This document shows positions 1-12,900 of a stretch of DNA of 64,000 nucleotides, one piece after another. Below the pieces are notes generated by a model, which saw only the letters and a list, made by a program, of their open reading frames with translations, was not told where the DNA came from and ran no database searches. The DNA comes from Glebionis coronaria (Eukaryota > Streptophyta > Magnoliopsida > Asterales > Asteraceae), in contig CM046878.1 of the NCBI GenBank assembly GCA_025667525.1, positions 512,128,274 to 512,192,273 on the forward strand. Direction: 5' to 3'. Every line of letters begins with the position of its first letter. The first letter of the stretch is position 1. Made by a program: the position numbers and the translations under genes.

Positions 1-1314
1 GCTTTTGATAGAAAACTAGCTTATTTGGCTTTTTCAGCCAGCTTATTTGCTCTTACAGCTTATTCTACTTGGCTTTTGTGATTTTCTTGATTGATTATTC
101 TTAGTTAAGCTATTTGTGAGCTTTTGCAACAAACTAGAGCTTCTGAGGTGCCCTAAATCTCAAACCCGACTATTTTGTCGTTTTGTGGATTTATACTTTG
201 CTTATTTCTGGCTTATTGAGTGTGCTTTTTCAAAATTTCTTTTTACAGATCTCATAAGCATCCCAAAAGAAGGTTGTGTGTCAAATTAGAGCTTATGGCA
301 TTGGCTTATTGCTTAATGGGCTGAAAAGCCCAATAAGAATAAGCTGCCTGCTTATTAAGCTGTGATAAGCTCACATTCAGCTTTTGGGCCTTTAGAGTTT
401 TGTTCTTAGAATTAAATTTTAAGTCAGATAGGGCTTTTCCAAGTCAATTGGGCCAAGTTTTACTTTTTGGGCCCAAAAGCCCATTTGGTTTGACTGTTTT
501 TGGTTTTGGCCCATTTAAGGGCCCATTAGGGGTATTCTGGTCATTTCACTTTGGTTTTCTGTTTATTTAGGTTAAAATAAACTAGTTTGCAAGTTTTCAG
601 AATTTTTTATAATTTTTGAATTTTTAATATTATTTTAATATTATTTTATTATTTTTCAAATTTCACATTTTTCAACTTTTTACATTTTTCTAGGCTTTAA
701 TACATTAAAATAGAAATTTAGCAACTTTTAGAATAATTTTATTACTTCTAGATTAATTTTTATAATTATTTTAGTTTTAATAGTTTTTAAATCATTTTAA
801 ATAGTTTTTATTAGTTTAAAAATTTCTAAAAATAGTTTTTAATCTTTTTAGGTCATTTTAGAGGTTTACCAATTGAAAAATCTTTATTTGGGCTTTTTGA
901 TAATTTATTTGATTTTTAGGGCTTTAATTAGCATTTAAAAATTGAATATTTAATTATTTAAAAGGTTTGAAAAAGTTTTGATCATTGGTAAACTCTTAGT
1001 TTATTTATTTTGATTTTTGGTGAATTTTTGGTAATTTTTAGAATTAATTTTTATTTTGGTAGTTTTTACGGTTTTACGTTTTAACATTCTAGTAGTAATT
1101 TTCACGTCTTCGTCATCTTCTTTTCTCATCCCCTTCTAAACCAAATATTAATCTCAAATCTTGTACATCTTTTTCACACACATATACCTCCTTGGGAAAC
1201 GAACTTTATAAGGGTCATTAACACTTGGTTTTTCCTAAAATCATTTGTTTAATACTTACCGCTCAATTACCCTCCTTTGTTTTCCTAAACAAGAGGTGTA
1301 ATTTACCACAATCA
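1..1314 (+). repeat. 5' LTR of element A (last third only)
   Basis: Matches 12465-13776 with roughly a dozen substitutions and several 1-base indels by eye, mostly in homopolymers, so about 1% substitution divergence. It ends in ATCA at 1314, just before the primer-binding site. It is AT-rich and contains no gene; the part at 1-380 is dense in GCTTAT motifs. Confidence 0.93.
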
Positions 1315-1317
1315 TTT

Positions 1318-1335
1318 TGGCGCCGCTGCCGGGGA
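1318..1335 (+). other. Primer-binding site of element A
   Basis: TGGCGCCGCTGCCGGGGA lies three bases after the LTR end. It is complementary to the 3' end of a plant tRNA-Asp-type primer (recalled from Athila elements, with one T-to-C change) and primes minus-strand synthesis. Confidence 0.85.
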
Positions 1336-2054
1336 GGTGTGTCGTGATTATTTTGTATTGTTGTTTTTAATATTAACCAAAAATAGTATTTGAATTAGTA
1401 GAACTCTACTAATACGTATTATCGGTTTTCTTCGTTTTCTTGTAAAAATATTATTACTATATTGTATTAAGTATCACAATAAATAAACAATATCTCCAAA
1501 AGTGTGAAAACACAACCTTGATTCGGGATTTCATCACTCGATCATTGTATTCGAATCTCAAACAAAAAGAAAAAGGCAAAAATAGATAAATACTTTCGTG
1601 AAGCTCGATTTTGAAAAATACAAACTATAAGGTGGGTATAAGGCGGGTATTATAAAATATACCCTAAGGAAAAAGGCTCTTAAGTGCTTCGCGCCGCCTC
1701 GTTTCCCCGCTTGCTTGTGAGTATTTTGAAATTGAAGGCTAATCGAGGGTTTTGCCGCCCAAAGTATTATTACGTATAATATATTTGCTTGGTTTCTTTG
1801 TGATTAAACCCTCTTGAACAATTTGGTTTTCACCAAAGTTCTAAAGTCATTCGAAGGCGTTCACTCCACGTGATCATTTTCATTCCTTTGAGGCTTCTTT
1901 AATCAAGAGTTTGATTCGAGGAGAGATTTTGTAGATTGTTGTCTACGAAGATACAACCAAAATCCAAAAAAAATAAATATAATCAAAAACACAAAAAAAT
2001 TGAAAATTCACAAAACACCTAAAAAGAATCTTCTTTGCTCACCTCCCATTCTTC
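1336..2054 (+). other. Untranslated leader of element A
   Basis: About 720 bases between primer site and the gag start. No ORF of note. A-rich stretches precede the ATG at 2055. In retrotransposons this region normally holds packaging signals, but I cannot identify one from sequence alone. Confidence 0.6.
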
Positions 2055-4854
2055 GTGAAGTTTATGATCACTCGTAATCAAGCAAAACGAGCTCGTAAAC
2101 GTCTTCTAAAGCAATCCAATCAAGAGACGTTGATTGAAGAACAACCTCCAATTGTTGAACCTATTGTAGAACAAGAAGTCGTCATGGCTAATCGTACTAT
2201 GATGGAGTTGCTACAAGCACCCACCGAGAGTTTTGGAGAGGCTATTGTGATTCCCGCCATCCTTGCGGAGAATTTCGAGATTAAGACGGGTTTAATGTCG
2301 ATGTTGCAAGCAAATAAGTTTATAGGTCATGAGAAAGACAACCCGCATTATCACATAAGGAATTTTAACCGTCTCACCGCTACTAGCAAGTTTAAGGATG
2401 TTCCACATGACGCCATTAAGATGATGTTGTTTCCATACTCTTTAGATGGACCCGCAAAAATTTGGCTTGAGAAAGAACCGCCAAATTCGATTTTGACATG
2501 GGCCGATCTCGTTTCTAAGTTTGTGAACAAGTTTTTTCCACCATCTAAAACAACACATTTGAAAAATGAGATTTCACGATTTGTTCAAAGAAATAATGAA
2601 AGTTTTTCAATGGCATGGGAACGCTTTAAAGAAATGTTACATGAATGTCCACACCATGATTTTACGGAATTGCATCAAATTGATACTTTTTATAATGGGC
2701 TTAATGATCATGAACGAGATTATTTGAATGCCGCCGCGGGTGGTAATTTTTTTGTGCAAGACGACAAATGAGGCTTTACAAATCATCGAGAATAGATCTA
2801 AGGTTTATAGCCCTCGTAACACACCGAGTGTTGCCAATTTGGGTTCGTCTTCATCGTCATCGTCTCGTAGCATTAATGCCTTACATGATGAAGCTAATGA
2901 GGAAAAACGGTTTTTTGATAGATTTGCTAATCTTATGTCCCATTGGAAAGCTCAAGAAGCTTCAAATTCCGCTTCGATTAAAGCGGTTGCTAAGAGTTGT
3001 TTGTCTTGTGGTGGAGCTCATAATCTTTCCGAGTGCATTACCGCGGATGGTAACACTTCGAGTGCTTATGTAGCAACGGGAACTTACAACCAAAACGGTC
3101 AAGGTTCCCGCCCAAATCAAGCTCCACCAAATCAAAATGCTAATAATTATCGAAACAACAACCAAGGTGGTAATTACCAAGGCAATTCACGTAACTACAA
3201 CAAGGGGAATTATCAAAATGGGAATGGAAAAGTCACTTATCAAAATCAAAACCGTGATTTTCAAAACACTACACAAGGTTTTCAAAATGCTCACACTAAA
3301 AATCTTCAAGGAGAATTTTTGGATTATGCTAAAGCAAATGATGCTAAATTTGATAACATGCAACGTGAGATGATTAGCTTAAGATCCGAGTTGAAAAACG
3401 AGCTTAAAAATGAATTTGCTAATGAACTTAAAACTCATGCAAACAAAATGGAAGTAAATGTCCAACGTCTTCAACAAAACCAACAAAAGATGGAATTAGG
3501 ACAACATGAGATTAAGCAAGAGTTATTAAAAGTGGATGCTAGGCAATCAAAATTTGAGGACCGAATGGCTAAGAGGTTTGAAGCAATCATGTGTAAACCC
3601 TCTTCCTCGGGTGGTCTTCCTAGTGATACCATTGCAAACCCGAAAGGAGAAATGAAGGTTATTACTACACGAAGTGGTAAAACTTTCAAAGAACCAATCT
3701 CTCGTCCAAGTACTTCTAAGGAGAAGGAAATCGAGAAAGAACCCGAGGTGATGATCGAAAAGGAGCACATTACAATCCCACGAAGTACCACTCAAACCAC
3801 ACCTACGGTTGAACCAATACCAATTGTGGAACCCGAGTTTCCAAGGCCGTTGCCTAATGACCAACCCACACCACCTTTACCCTACCCTTCGAGACGAAAC
3901 AAAGAGAAATTGCAAGAACGTAACAAACAACAAATCGAGCTTTTTATAAAAATGTTTCAACAAGTGCATTTTGATGTAAGTTTAGCCGATGCGTTGTTAT
4001 ATATGCCTCGTTTCGCTTCCACTTTTAAAAGTATGATGAGCGATAAGGAAAAGCTTTCAAAGCTTGCTAATTGTTCTTCGTTTTATCTTAACCGCATACC
4101 GGAAAAAGTTGGTGACCCCGGAAAGTTTCTCATTCCTTGTGACATACAAGATATGAAAAAATGCCTCGCCTTGGCCGATCTTGGTGCGAGCATTAATTTG
4201 ATGCAATTTTCCATTTGGAAATCGCTTTCGCTTCCGGCTCTTATTCCTTCGAACATGTCTATCGAGATGGCCGATCATTCTACGATTTTAGCATGTGGAG
4301 TAGCCGAAGATGTTTTCGTGAAAGTGGGGAAGTTCTACTACCCCATTGATTTTATAGTAGCTGACATCCCCACGGATCCTCAAGTTCCTCTAATTTTAGG
4401 TCGTTCATTTTTAGACACTTCGAGATCACTTGTCGATGTTCATGCGAGAACTATCACTTTGAGATTCAACGAAGAGGAACTTGTTATAAACGCTACTCAA
4501 AACTCGAAACCTTCTCATGTTTATGCAATCGCTACCATCAATCACATTGACATAGTTGATGTGGTTTGCGATGAGTTTTCACAAGAAGTGTTAGGTTTCT
4601 CCGATAGTTCGTCAAGTGGCAATCCCACTATTTTGGATCCGTTTCTTGCTAATTCTACACCAAATCTCACTCCATTCCAAGGAGGCGATCTCACTTCAAA
4701 TGAAATCGACAATGAAGATGAGGTGTTGATTAGTGATGATACTTCTATTCCACCGTTTCTTCCGCCGATGGAAGTTATGAGTGTTGAACCAAAATCTTCA
4801 GTCGAGGAACCACCTATCCTTGAATTGAAAGATCTTCCTTCTCACCTTGAATAA
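2055..4854 (+). pseudogene. gag-protease of element A (frameshifted, ends in nonsense codon)
   Basis: Encodes the capsid/nucleocapsid polyprotein and aspartic protease. The retrotransposon-gag domain lies in the first 238 codons (2055-2771). The reading frame then shifts at a run of seven T at about 2747-2753, and the second frame runs to 4854. A CX2CX4HX4C-like zinc knuckle (CLSC...H...C) lies at about 2998-3036, with an Asn/Gln-rich stretch after it. The protease active site is ADLGAS at about 4171-4190, with the downstream LILGR strand partner at about 4390. The TAA at 4852-4854 interrupts what should continue straight into reverse transcriptase, since the next ORF is in the same frame. 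Element B has the same domains without the shift, so both breaks look like damage rather than recoding. Confidence 0.9.
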
Positions 4855-7728
4855 GCATTCTTGGAAGGTGATGACAAGTTGCCGGTTATTATCGCAAGAG
4901 GTCTTGCCAATGATGAAAAAATTGAGCTCTTGAAAGTTCTTAAGGCTCATAAAGGGGCAATTGCGTGGAAAATATCTGACATTAAGGGTATTGACCCAAA
5001 ATTTTGTACTCAAAAGATTTTAATGGAGGAGGACTACAAACCCGCAATTCAAAGTCAAAGAAGGGTGAATCCCAAAATTCACGATGTCATTAAAAAGGAG
5101 GTCCTTAAACTCCTTGACGCGGGAATGATTTATCCTATCTCCGATAGCCCATGGGTGAGCCCAATCCATTGTGTCCCTAAAAAGGGAGGAATGACCGTTG
5201 TGCCTAATGAAAACAACGAGTTAATTCCCACTCGTGTTGTGACCGGTTGGAGGGTGTGTAATGACTACCGAAAGTTAAATGGCGCCACTCATAAAGACCA
5301 CTTTCCTTTGCCCTTCATGGATCAAATGTTGGAGCGACTTGCGGGAAATGAATTCTATTGCTTTTTAGATGGTTTTTCCGCTTACTTTCAAATCCCTATC
5401 GACCCTCGTGATCAAGAGAAGACTACGTTTACGTGTCCTTATGGAACGTTCGCTTATCGTAGGATGCCTTTCGGACTTTGTAATGCACCGGGTACGTTTC
5501 AACGGTGTATGATGGCGATTTTTCACGATATGATCGAAAAGTTGATGGAAGTGTTTATGGATGACTTCTCGGTGTTTGGCAATTCGTTCACGTCATGTTT
5601 ATCTAATCTCGAGCAAATGTTAAAACGTTGTGAAGAAACCAATCTTGTGCTTAATTGGGAAAAATGTCATTTTATGTGTAAACAAGGAATCGTCTTAGGA
5701 CATAAGGTGTCGAAAGTGGGGATTGAGGTTGATAAAGCTAAGGTAGACGTCATCGCCAAGTTACCTCATCCCAAAACCGTTAAGGGAGTTAGGAGATTCC
5801 TAGGCCACGCGGGCTTTTATCGTCGTTTCATCAAGGACTTTTCGAAAATCTCTCGACCTATGACACACCTTCTCGAGAAGGATGCTCCTTTTAACTTCAA
5901 TGAGGATTGTGTTAGACCTTTCGAAACTCTCAAAAGGAAACTTATCGAAGCTCCCATTCTTGTTGCTCCTAATTGGGAATTACCCTTTGAAATCATGTGC
6001 GATGCAAGTGATTATGCTATAGGGGCCGTCTTAGGGCAACGTTATGACAAGCATTTCCGTCCTATCCACTATGCTAGTAAGACAATGACCAAGGCTCAAT
6101 TAAAGTACACCACAACGGAAAAGGAATTCCTTGTCGTGGTCTATGCTTTTGAGAAATTCCGACCTTATCTCATCTTGACTAAAAGCATCGTGTATACCGA
6201 CCATTCGGCTATCAAGTATCGCTTAGCTAAGCAAGATGCTAAGCCGAGATTGCTTCGTTGGATGCTCCTCCTCTAAGAATTTGATGTCACCGTGCTTGAC
6301 AAAAAAGGAGCCGAGAATCTAGCGGTCGATCATCTCTCTCGTCTAGAAGATCCTCACAAAGATGTTTTCGAGAACAAGGAAATCACCGAAACATTTCCTC
6401 TCGAGACTCTCGGTGTAGTGAATTCTAAAGACACCACCCCATGGTTTGCCGACATTGCAAATTACCATGCGGGCAATTTCATAATCAAGGGTATGACGAC
6501 ACAACAAAAACGAAAATTCTTTCGTGACGTCAAGTTCTATTTTTGGGACGACCCTTATCTCTTTCGAGTTTGTGCGGATCAACTCGTTCGACGTTGTGTT
6601 TTTGGTGCCGAAGCTTCTAATATCCTTAGAGCTTGTCACGAGGGACCCACGGGTGGTCACCACGGTGCTAATCTCACGGCTAAGAAAGTGTTCGATGCCG
6701 GCTTCTTTTGGCCTTCTATCTATCGTGATGCACACGCACTTGTAAAGCCGTGTGATTCGTGCCAACGTCAAGGAAAATCATCTCAACATGATGAAATGCC
6801 GCAAAACATAATTCAAGTGTGTGAGATTTTCGACATATGGGGAATAGACTTTATGGGGTCGTTCCCATCGTCTCATGGCAACAAATATATCCTCGTCGCG
6901 GTGGACTACCTTTCTAAGTGGGTGGAAGCTAAGGCTTTGCCTACTAATGATGCTCGTGTGGTAGTGAAGTTCTTGAAGCAACTATTCTCTCGGTTCGGAA
7001 CCCCTCGTGCTATTATAAGCGATCGTGGAACCCATTTTTGTAATGACCAATTCGAAAAGGTTCTAAAGAAATATAGATTTACTCATCGTCTTTCTACGGC
7101 TTATCACCCGCAAACGAGTGGGTAAGTCGAGGTTTCGAACCGAGCTTTGAAGAGGATTTTAGAGAGGTCGATTGGAGAAAACCGTGCTTCATGGTCCGAC
7201 AAACTCGATGACGCTTTATGGGCCTTTAGGACCGCTTATAAGACACCTATCGGTTGCAATCCTTATAAGTTAGTCTATGGGAAGAATTGTCATTTGCCCA
7301 TTAAGTTGGAGCACAAGGCATACTGGGCCCTTAAGCATGCAAACTTTGACTTGAAGACCGCGGGAGATCACCGTAAAATACAATTAAATGAATTGGATGA
7401 ATTAAGAGATAGTGCTTATGAAAATTCATTAATTTTTAAAGAAAAGACTAAAAAGTTTCATGATTCAAAGATTAAAAACCGGGTTTTTAACGTTGGTGAT
7501 CAAGTGTTGCTTTTTAACTCTCGACTTAAGATATTTTCCGGGAAATTGAAATCTCGTTGGTCGGGTCCGTTCACCAATACACAAGTATTTCCTTATGGGA
7601 CCATCGAGCTAGCTCAAGATGATGGTCCTAATTTCAAGGTGAATGGACATAGGCTTAAGCACTACTTTGGTGGGGAAATTCCTTCAATGGTTGCCCTCGA
7701 CCAAGTCACCTTCCCCAATGATAATTAG
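4855..7728 (+). pseudogene. pol of element A: reverse transcriptase, RNase H, integrase (two stops)
   Basis: Continues in the gag-protease frame. The reverse transcriptase fingers/palm occupy about 4990-5650, with catalytic FMDD (a YXDD variant) at about 5550. RNase H is at about 5980-6260 (CDASDYAIGA; TDHSAIKY). Integrase follows: a zinc-binding H-H-C-C region at about 6630-6770, then the catalytic core with Asp in WGIDFMG (about 6845), Asp in SDRGTHF (about 7020) and Glu shortly after the stop at 7123-7125. The C-terminal part runs 7147-7728 and contains LLFNSRLKIFSGKLKSRWSG. In-frame TAA codons at 6274-6276 and 7123-7125 split it; no further frameshift is needed. It is essentially complete in domains, so decay is recent. 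Confidence 0.92.
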
Positions 7729-7781
7729 CATTGAGGGGATCGAGTCGAGCTCATGACTCGGTAATCAAAAACGAGGTGCCT

Positions 7782-7799
7782 CGTGGGGGATATCCCATG
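7782..7799 (+). other. Putative RNA hairpin downstream of integrase, element A
   Basis: CGTGGG (7782-7787), 6-base loop, CCCATG (7794-7799): a six-pair stem including one G-U. Element B has the equivalent stem with different bases at 43223-43240, preceded in both by a shared ATCAAAAAC block. Confidence 0.5.
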
Positions 7800-8121
7800 C
7801 TTATCCTTTATGCTTACTATTCACTTATAAGGGGACTTGTACCCTTTCAACTCGTTGTCTCGTGGTTGTTTGTGATTGTGTCATCTAGATCATCATCATC
7901 ATCTATGATTGAAGACTCTCGTGTTCGTTTACGTGAGCCTCCATCGTTTGCTTGAAGAAGTTTTTCACGAATCCATGAAATATCCTTTATTGTTCTAACA
8001 ATTATCTTTTAGCATACTTAATAAACGGCTTTAGATATATTGTTGATCACCCTTTCCATGTTAGATCCTAAGCATTCGATTCTTCGTCTCTAGTATGGGG
8101 GTGCTCCACCTTTAGACTCGA

Positions 8122-8157
8122 AACATTGAGGACAACGTTTGCTTTTAGTATGGGGGG
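8122..8157 (+). other. Shared stem-loop plus G tract, element A
   Basis: AACATTG-AGGA-CAACGTT (8122-8139; one mismatch) is followed 12 bases later by a six-G tract (8152-8157). Element B has the same arrangement with a perfect stem. Confidence 0.45.
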
Positions 8158-9894
8158 TGAATAGGTACTTGCTTTGCTACGCCCTCACGCTTTCCAATTT
8201 TCAATGTTTTGTTTTAGTTGTTAATAAGGCTAAAAATGGCCAAATTTTAAAATTTTTCTTAGTCTTCATAAGTGTTTTTAAGACACGAATGTATATTTTT
8301 CGATGGGTAGAATAAGAGTTAATTTTTGACTTGATGGGCATTTGGAGCCATTTACATTCCTTAACCCGCTCAATTCAAGTTTTGCTAGACTTTTATATTG
8401 GGATCTTTAAAACGCGAAAGTCTTAGCTCATTCGGGTTAAGAACAAGAACTTTTCGCAAGTTCCTATAATTGATCCTAGAAAGTCACTTATCAAGGGAAC
8501 TATAAAATGCATTCTCTAAACTTGAAAAAGTCCAAGATTGTGCAAGATCCTATAGGTGGCTTGAAAACCCAAAATTTTGATTTGATATAGTCTTAATGAA
8601 AGCTAATCCAAATTTGGCTTAATTTTGACTTGCATGGCTAAGTATTCACGAGTCTCTTTAATTAGAGGTCTTTATATAGTGAAGAACGAGAGATGATAGA
8701 GTTAGACAAGTGATCATGCTAAACGTAGAACATGAAAATGTTCTTTCAAAAACTCATATGTCTTTAATTGTGGCTTTTCTTCCCATAAGATCAATGCATT
8801 AGGAATAAATCATAATTGCAATAAGTAAGGTCGTACGATTTGAAAGGTTACTTAGCCTCTAGCGCAAGATCGTTTAAAAGTTGCTCGGGGTTGAATAGAG
8901 TTCATAGCCAAGGCATAACTTATTGAAGCGGGACGCGAGGATTGCCGTTCATCCAAAAAGGCCCTAACAAGGCATGAGGAGCTCTATTTTTTGCTAAAGA
9001 TCCAAGATGATGTGAAGTATCATTATTCCTAAATCAATATGAAGGATCGAGACACACGACGAAAAGCAATTACTCCCCTAAAGATCATGGAGAAAGTCTA
9101 TCCAAAAAGACCCTAACAAGGTATGAGGATAAATATATCCAAGTCTGAAAAGGAGGCGGATCGTTGTATATCAAAAATCCAAAGTAATGATTGAAGAAAA
9201 ATGATGAAGTCGTGGTCCAAATATGAAGAATCTCTCAAAAACGTCAAAGTGAAGAAATTCCAAATATATGAAGAGAAGACCATAATTTCAAGAACGTCTT
9301 CCCAAGATTTAAAGTATGAAGTACATGCCAAATATCAGTCCGAGAAAGGTCTCAAATCGTGAAACAAGTTATGCCAAGATATGAACTTAAGGAGATACAC
9401 GAGAAGCCGTTTTAAAAGATTTTGTCCTTCGGCTAACTATTGATCAAATCGTGCTACTTTGCTTTCGAACTAATAACTACTCAAATAAGTCAATATGAAT
9501 CACTTGTGATCCATGACAAATAGTTAAAAAATGCTAGTAACCCATTTCCTTTTATAATAACTAGGATTGCGGGGAGAAAAAGTATTACACAATTTGGACG
9601 TATGAGTAGTGTTAGCATTGTGACTTGTACCAACAATGATCTTGTTTTTGCACTTAGCATGGAATGTATGACAATCAAGGATGACTAAGTTTACTCTAAG
9701 AGACATTTACTTGTTTCTATTCTTTGACCCTAAAAGACACTTTCGTGATGAAAATCATATATTATGTCTTTACACATCTTCGTAGTATGTTGCAAGTCTT
9801 TTACTCTTCAATAAAGGTTAATAAAATTTGAACTTTGGTGATGCTTAGATACTTTATTCTAGCATTGCGTGAGGGCACGGCAATAGCTTAGTAT

Positions 9895-9902
9895 GGGGAG
9901 AG
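9895..9902 (+). other. Polypurine tract of element A
   Basis: GGGGAGAG lies immediately before the TGATGAGATG start of the 3' LTR and primes plus-strand DNA synthesis. Confidence 0.8.
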
Positions 9903-12900
9903 TGATGAGATGGCATTTATACATGATCTCATCGTTCTTTTCGGGCTTTAAATGCATAAAAATGTCATAAAATACCATATATATGCTTGTGTTTGTTTAC
10001 TTGTGTATTTTAGTTATGGATATTGTGAAAAAGACAAAAGATCACAAGATACAAGGAAAAACGGACACGAGAAACGAAGCCGTACAAAGAACCGAGCCCT
10101 ATACATGGAATATTCAACAAATAACCTTGAAGACTTGAAGACATACAAGATTGATCCTCATTTATTAAAGAAATGACACTTAAAACCCTTGTATATTGAT
10201 AATTACAAGTTTGGTCCCTTAAGTTTGTCAAAATTACACAAAAGGTCCTTCAACTTTGAAGAAATGGCAAGATTAGTCCCTCAACAATTCCAAATTGTCA
10301 ATTATGGTCCCTCATCAAGCCAAAGATACATTGAAGACCTTTGAAGATCAATAATGTCCAAGATCAGCCCTTGAAATATCTCAAAATGGCAAAAGCAACC
10401 CTTTGAAACCTATTTCCAAAGTTTTGTGCCAAAACTGCCAAAGTATGAAACTTATTAACAAAGGGATGGAAGTTTTTAGGCTGAAAACGTGTTATACATG
10501 TTTTACCAAAATACAAGGGCCAAATGTGTGCACTGAAACATTCAAATACAAAAAATGCGCCAAACAACTCCACTTCCCGCAAAAACGGATCAAACGTGTT
10601 ACTATTCACCTTTTCACCACCCAGAATTACCTCACTTAAAACAAAGGGTAATTTGCAATTACCTTGGCACATGTGTGATTCACATGTGCAGAAAACCATC
10701 CCAACCTCAAAACCCTCACTCCCACTCACAATGGACCCCACCCCCTAAATACCCGTTCACCTATCATGTGACTACTTGCCCTCCAAGTCATGCCACGTGT
10801 CAAGATCAACAGCTGAGAGCCTTTGCTTCATCACAAAGCTAAAATGAACGTTTGGGATCACTTTGGACAAGCTCATCAACAACAAACTGCCTTAAGGACT
10901 TAAGGGCATTTTAGAGAATTCACTTCTAGGGTTTGTGAATAGTGTAGTCTGGCATTTGCCTATAAAAGGAGACAACAACATGTGAGAGTCCCTTTGTTCC
11001 AGTCTTTGCCTTTAAAACTTGTAATTCCTTTTTAAAATTTATAAAATTTGGTATTTTGAGAAAATTGTAATTCCTTTTTATGTTTTTGAAAGTTGGTGTT
11101 GTTTTAAGGTGATTCTGAGTTCCATAGATTGTTATAAGAGTGCTTGAATCATTTGGTTCAAGGACGTTTATGTTTGGTAAGTTTTTCAAGTTTGAAAAAG
11201 CTTGAAAGAAGGTTTCTGATTTTGATATTTTTGTGTACTAACCCTTGGCCATAAGCTATAAGCTCTTACAAGCTTGTTAACACCAAGCTTGTGAAGGGAT
11301 TAGAGCCTTTGGTTGAGTTGTTTGCTGCTTGTGTTGAAGAAATCAAGTCCTTAAGGTTCTACTTTGAACCATCAACCAAGGCAGTCTTGCATCTCCTTTG
11401 TTGAAGTACCTTGGTCTTGTTCTAGTTGTTGAACAAGGTCCAAGGAGCATAGCTGGCCCTCCTAGGATGTTGTGGAGGGCAGGTATAACCTCTTGTTAAG
11501 ATTCCTCTAAAAATTTCATGTTTCTGCTTATTTTGTACTTTGGCATATGATTTTGTGTTCTTGTGTTTGTGCTGGTTATTTTTGTGTTTGATTGTGTTAG
11601 TTGGTGCCTAGTAAGTGTTTTTGATCATTAAAATCAGTAGGGTATTAGAAGAAATCAGAAGTTTGTTTGAAAAGTGGTTGATTAAGGGTTGTTTGGGATT
11701 GCTGGTTCATAAGGCCTTGTGGCCTTGAGCCCTTGGTTCTTAGGGGTTAGATGGTCTAAACAAGTCCTAATATACAAGTTTTAGTCATTGGTTAAGTTTC
11801 TGAAAGTTTGGAAAAGGGATTTGAAGTTTTGCAAAAATCTGATAAAAGTGGTTTTGAAATTGGTCAAAAACATCAGATCTAATAACTTCTTTGTTTGCTG
11901 GATCTAAGGTCTGAAATCAGGTTTGGGAATAGTTTAGGTGATAAGCTATCTATTGGTTATCTGGTTGTTGAATTTGGTGGCTTATTGTGATTATTATAGC
12001 TTATCAAAAGTTGCTGAAGTGGTCATTTGCATCAGCAAAGTGACCACCTCATTTTGTGCTTGCAATTGTTATCCTAGTGTATGCCTTGTGATTTTGCTGC
12101 TTGGAACTTGTTTATGTGCTGCTTGTGATTGGATTTTGCTATTTGGTGTGCTTTGTATCTGGCTTATAAGCTAACTGGCTTATTAAGCCCTTATTGCCAA
12201 AATCTGCCATCAAAAGGTCAACTGACCTCTTGATTCACAAGGCCTCCTCCTTGAGTCCTTCACAAAAATTGCTTATAACAAGCCCATAGACCATTCCTGA
12301 TCATTTGGTGCATTTTGGAGTACTTTGACTTTTGGTCAAATAAGCACATATTGGCTTATTTTTGAGGACTGCTTATTGGCACATGCAACAACTTGGATTT
12401 TGTAATAGAACTCATTTTTCTCAGCTTAATATCATGTCTGGAAGGTTACAAGTCTTTTGGTTAAGCTTTTGCTAGAAAACTAGCTTATTTGGCTTTTTCA
12501 GCCAGCTTATTTGCTCTTACAGCTTATTCTACTTGGCTTTTTGTGATTTTCTTGATTGATTATTCTTAGTTAAGCTATTTGTGAGCTTTTGCAACAAACT
12601 AGAGCTTCTGAGGTGCCCTAAATCTCAAACCCGACTATTTTGTCGTTTGTGGATTTATACTTTGCTTATTTCTGGCTTATTGAGTGTGCTTTTTCAAAAT
12701 TTCTTTTTACAGATCTCATAAGCATCCCAAAAGAAGGTTGTGTGTCAAATTAGAGCTTATGGCATTGGCTTATTGCTTAATGGGCTGAAAAGCCCAATAA
12801 GAATAAGCTGTCTGCTTATTAAGCTGTGATAAGCTCACATTCAGCTTTTGGGCCTTTAGAGTTTTGTTCTTAGAATTAAATTTTAAGTCAGATAGGGCTT

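Larger units (their letters stand above)
7729..9894 (+). other. Long untranslated 3' region of element A
   Basis: About 2.2 kb between the integrase stop and the polypurine tract, with no ORF beyond chance and no envelope-like gene. It is not random. Blocks at about 7741-7800, 8120-8160 and 8820-9410 reappear in element B (43181-43240, 43520-43560, 44010-44620) although the two LTRs are unrelated. A direct near-repeat built on CCCTAACAAGG(C/T)ATGAGGA occurs at about 8960-8980 and 9107-9130. TTAGTATGGGG tracts occur near 8093 and 8146 and again as the true purine tract at 9889. Confidence 0.75.

Noticed and set aside
2728..2771. Programmed ribosomal frameshift in gag of element A
   Set aside because: The overlap is at a seven-T run and the homologous region of element B is continuous, so a slippage mutation is simpler.
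3471..3864. Minus-strand ORFs of about 105 codons across gag of element A
   Set aside because: Shadows of the sense coding frame; no conserved features.
7731..7955. Possible envelope-like ORF after integrase of element A
   Set aside because: Only 74 codons, no membrane or signal features, not conserved as an ORF in element B; the conserved part is the RNA hairpin region.
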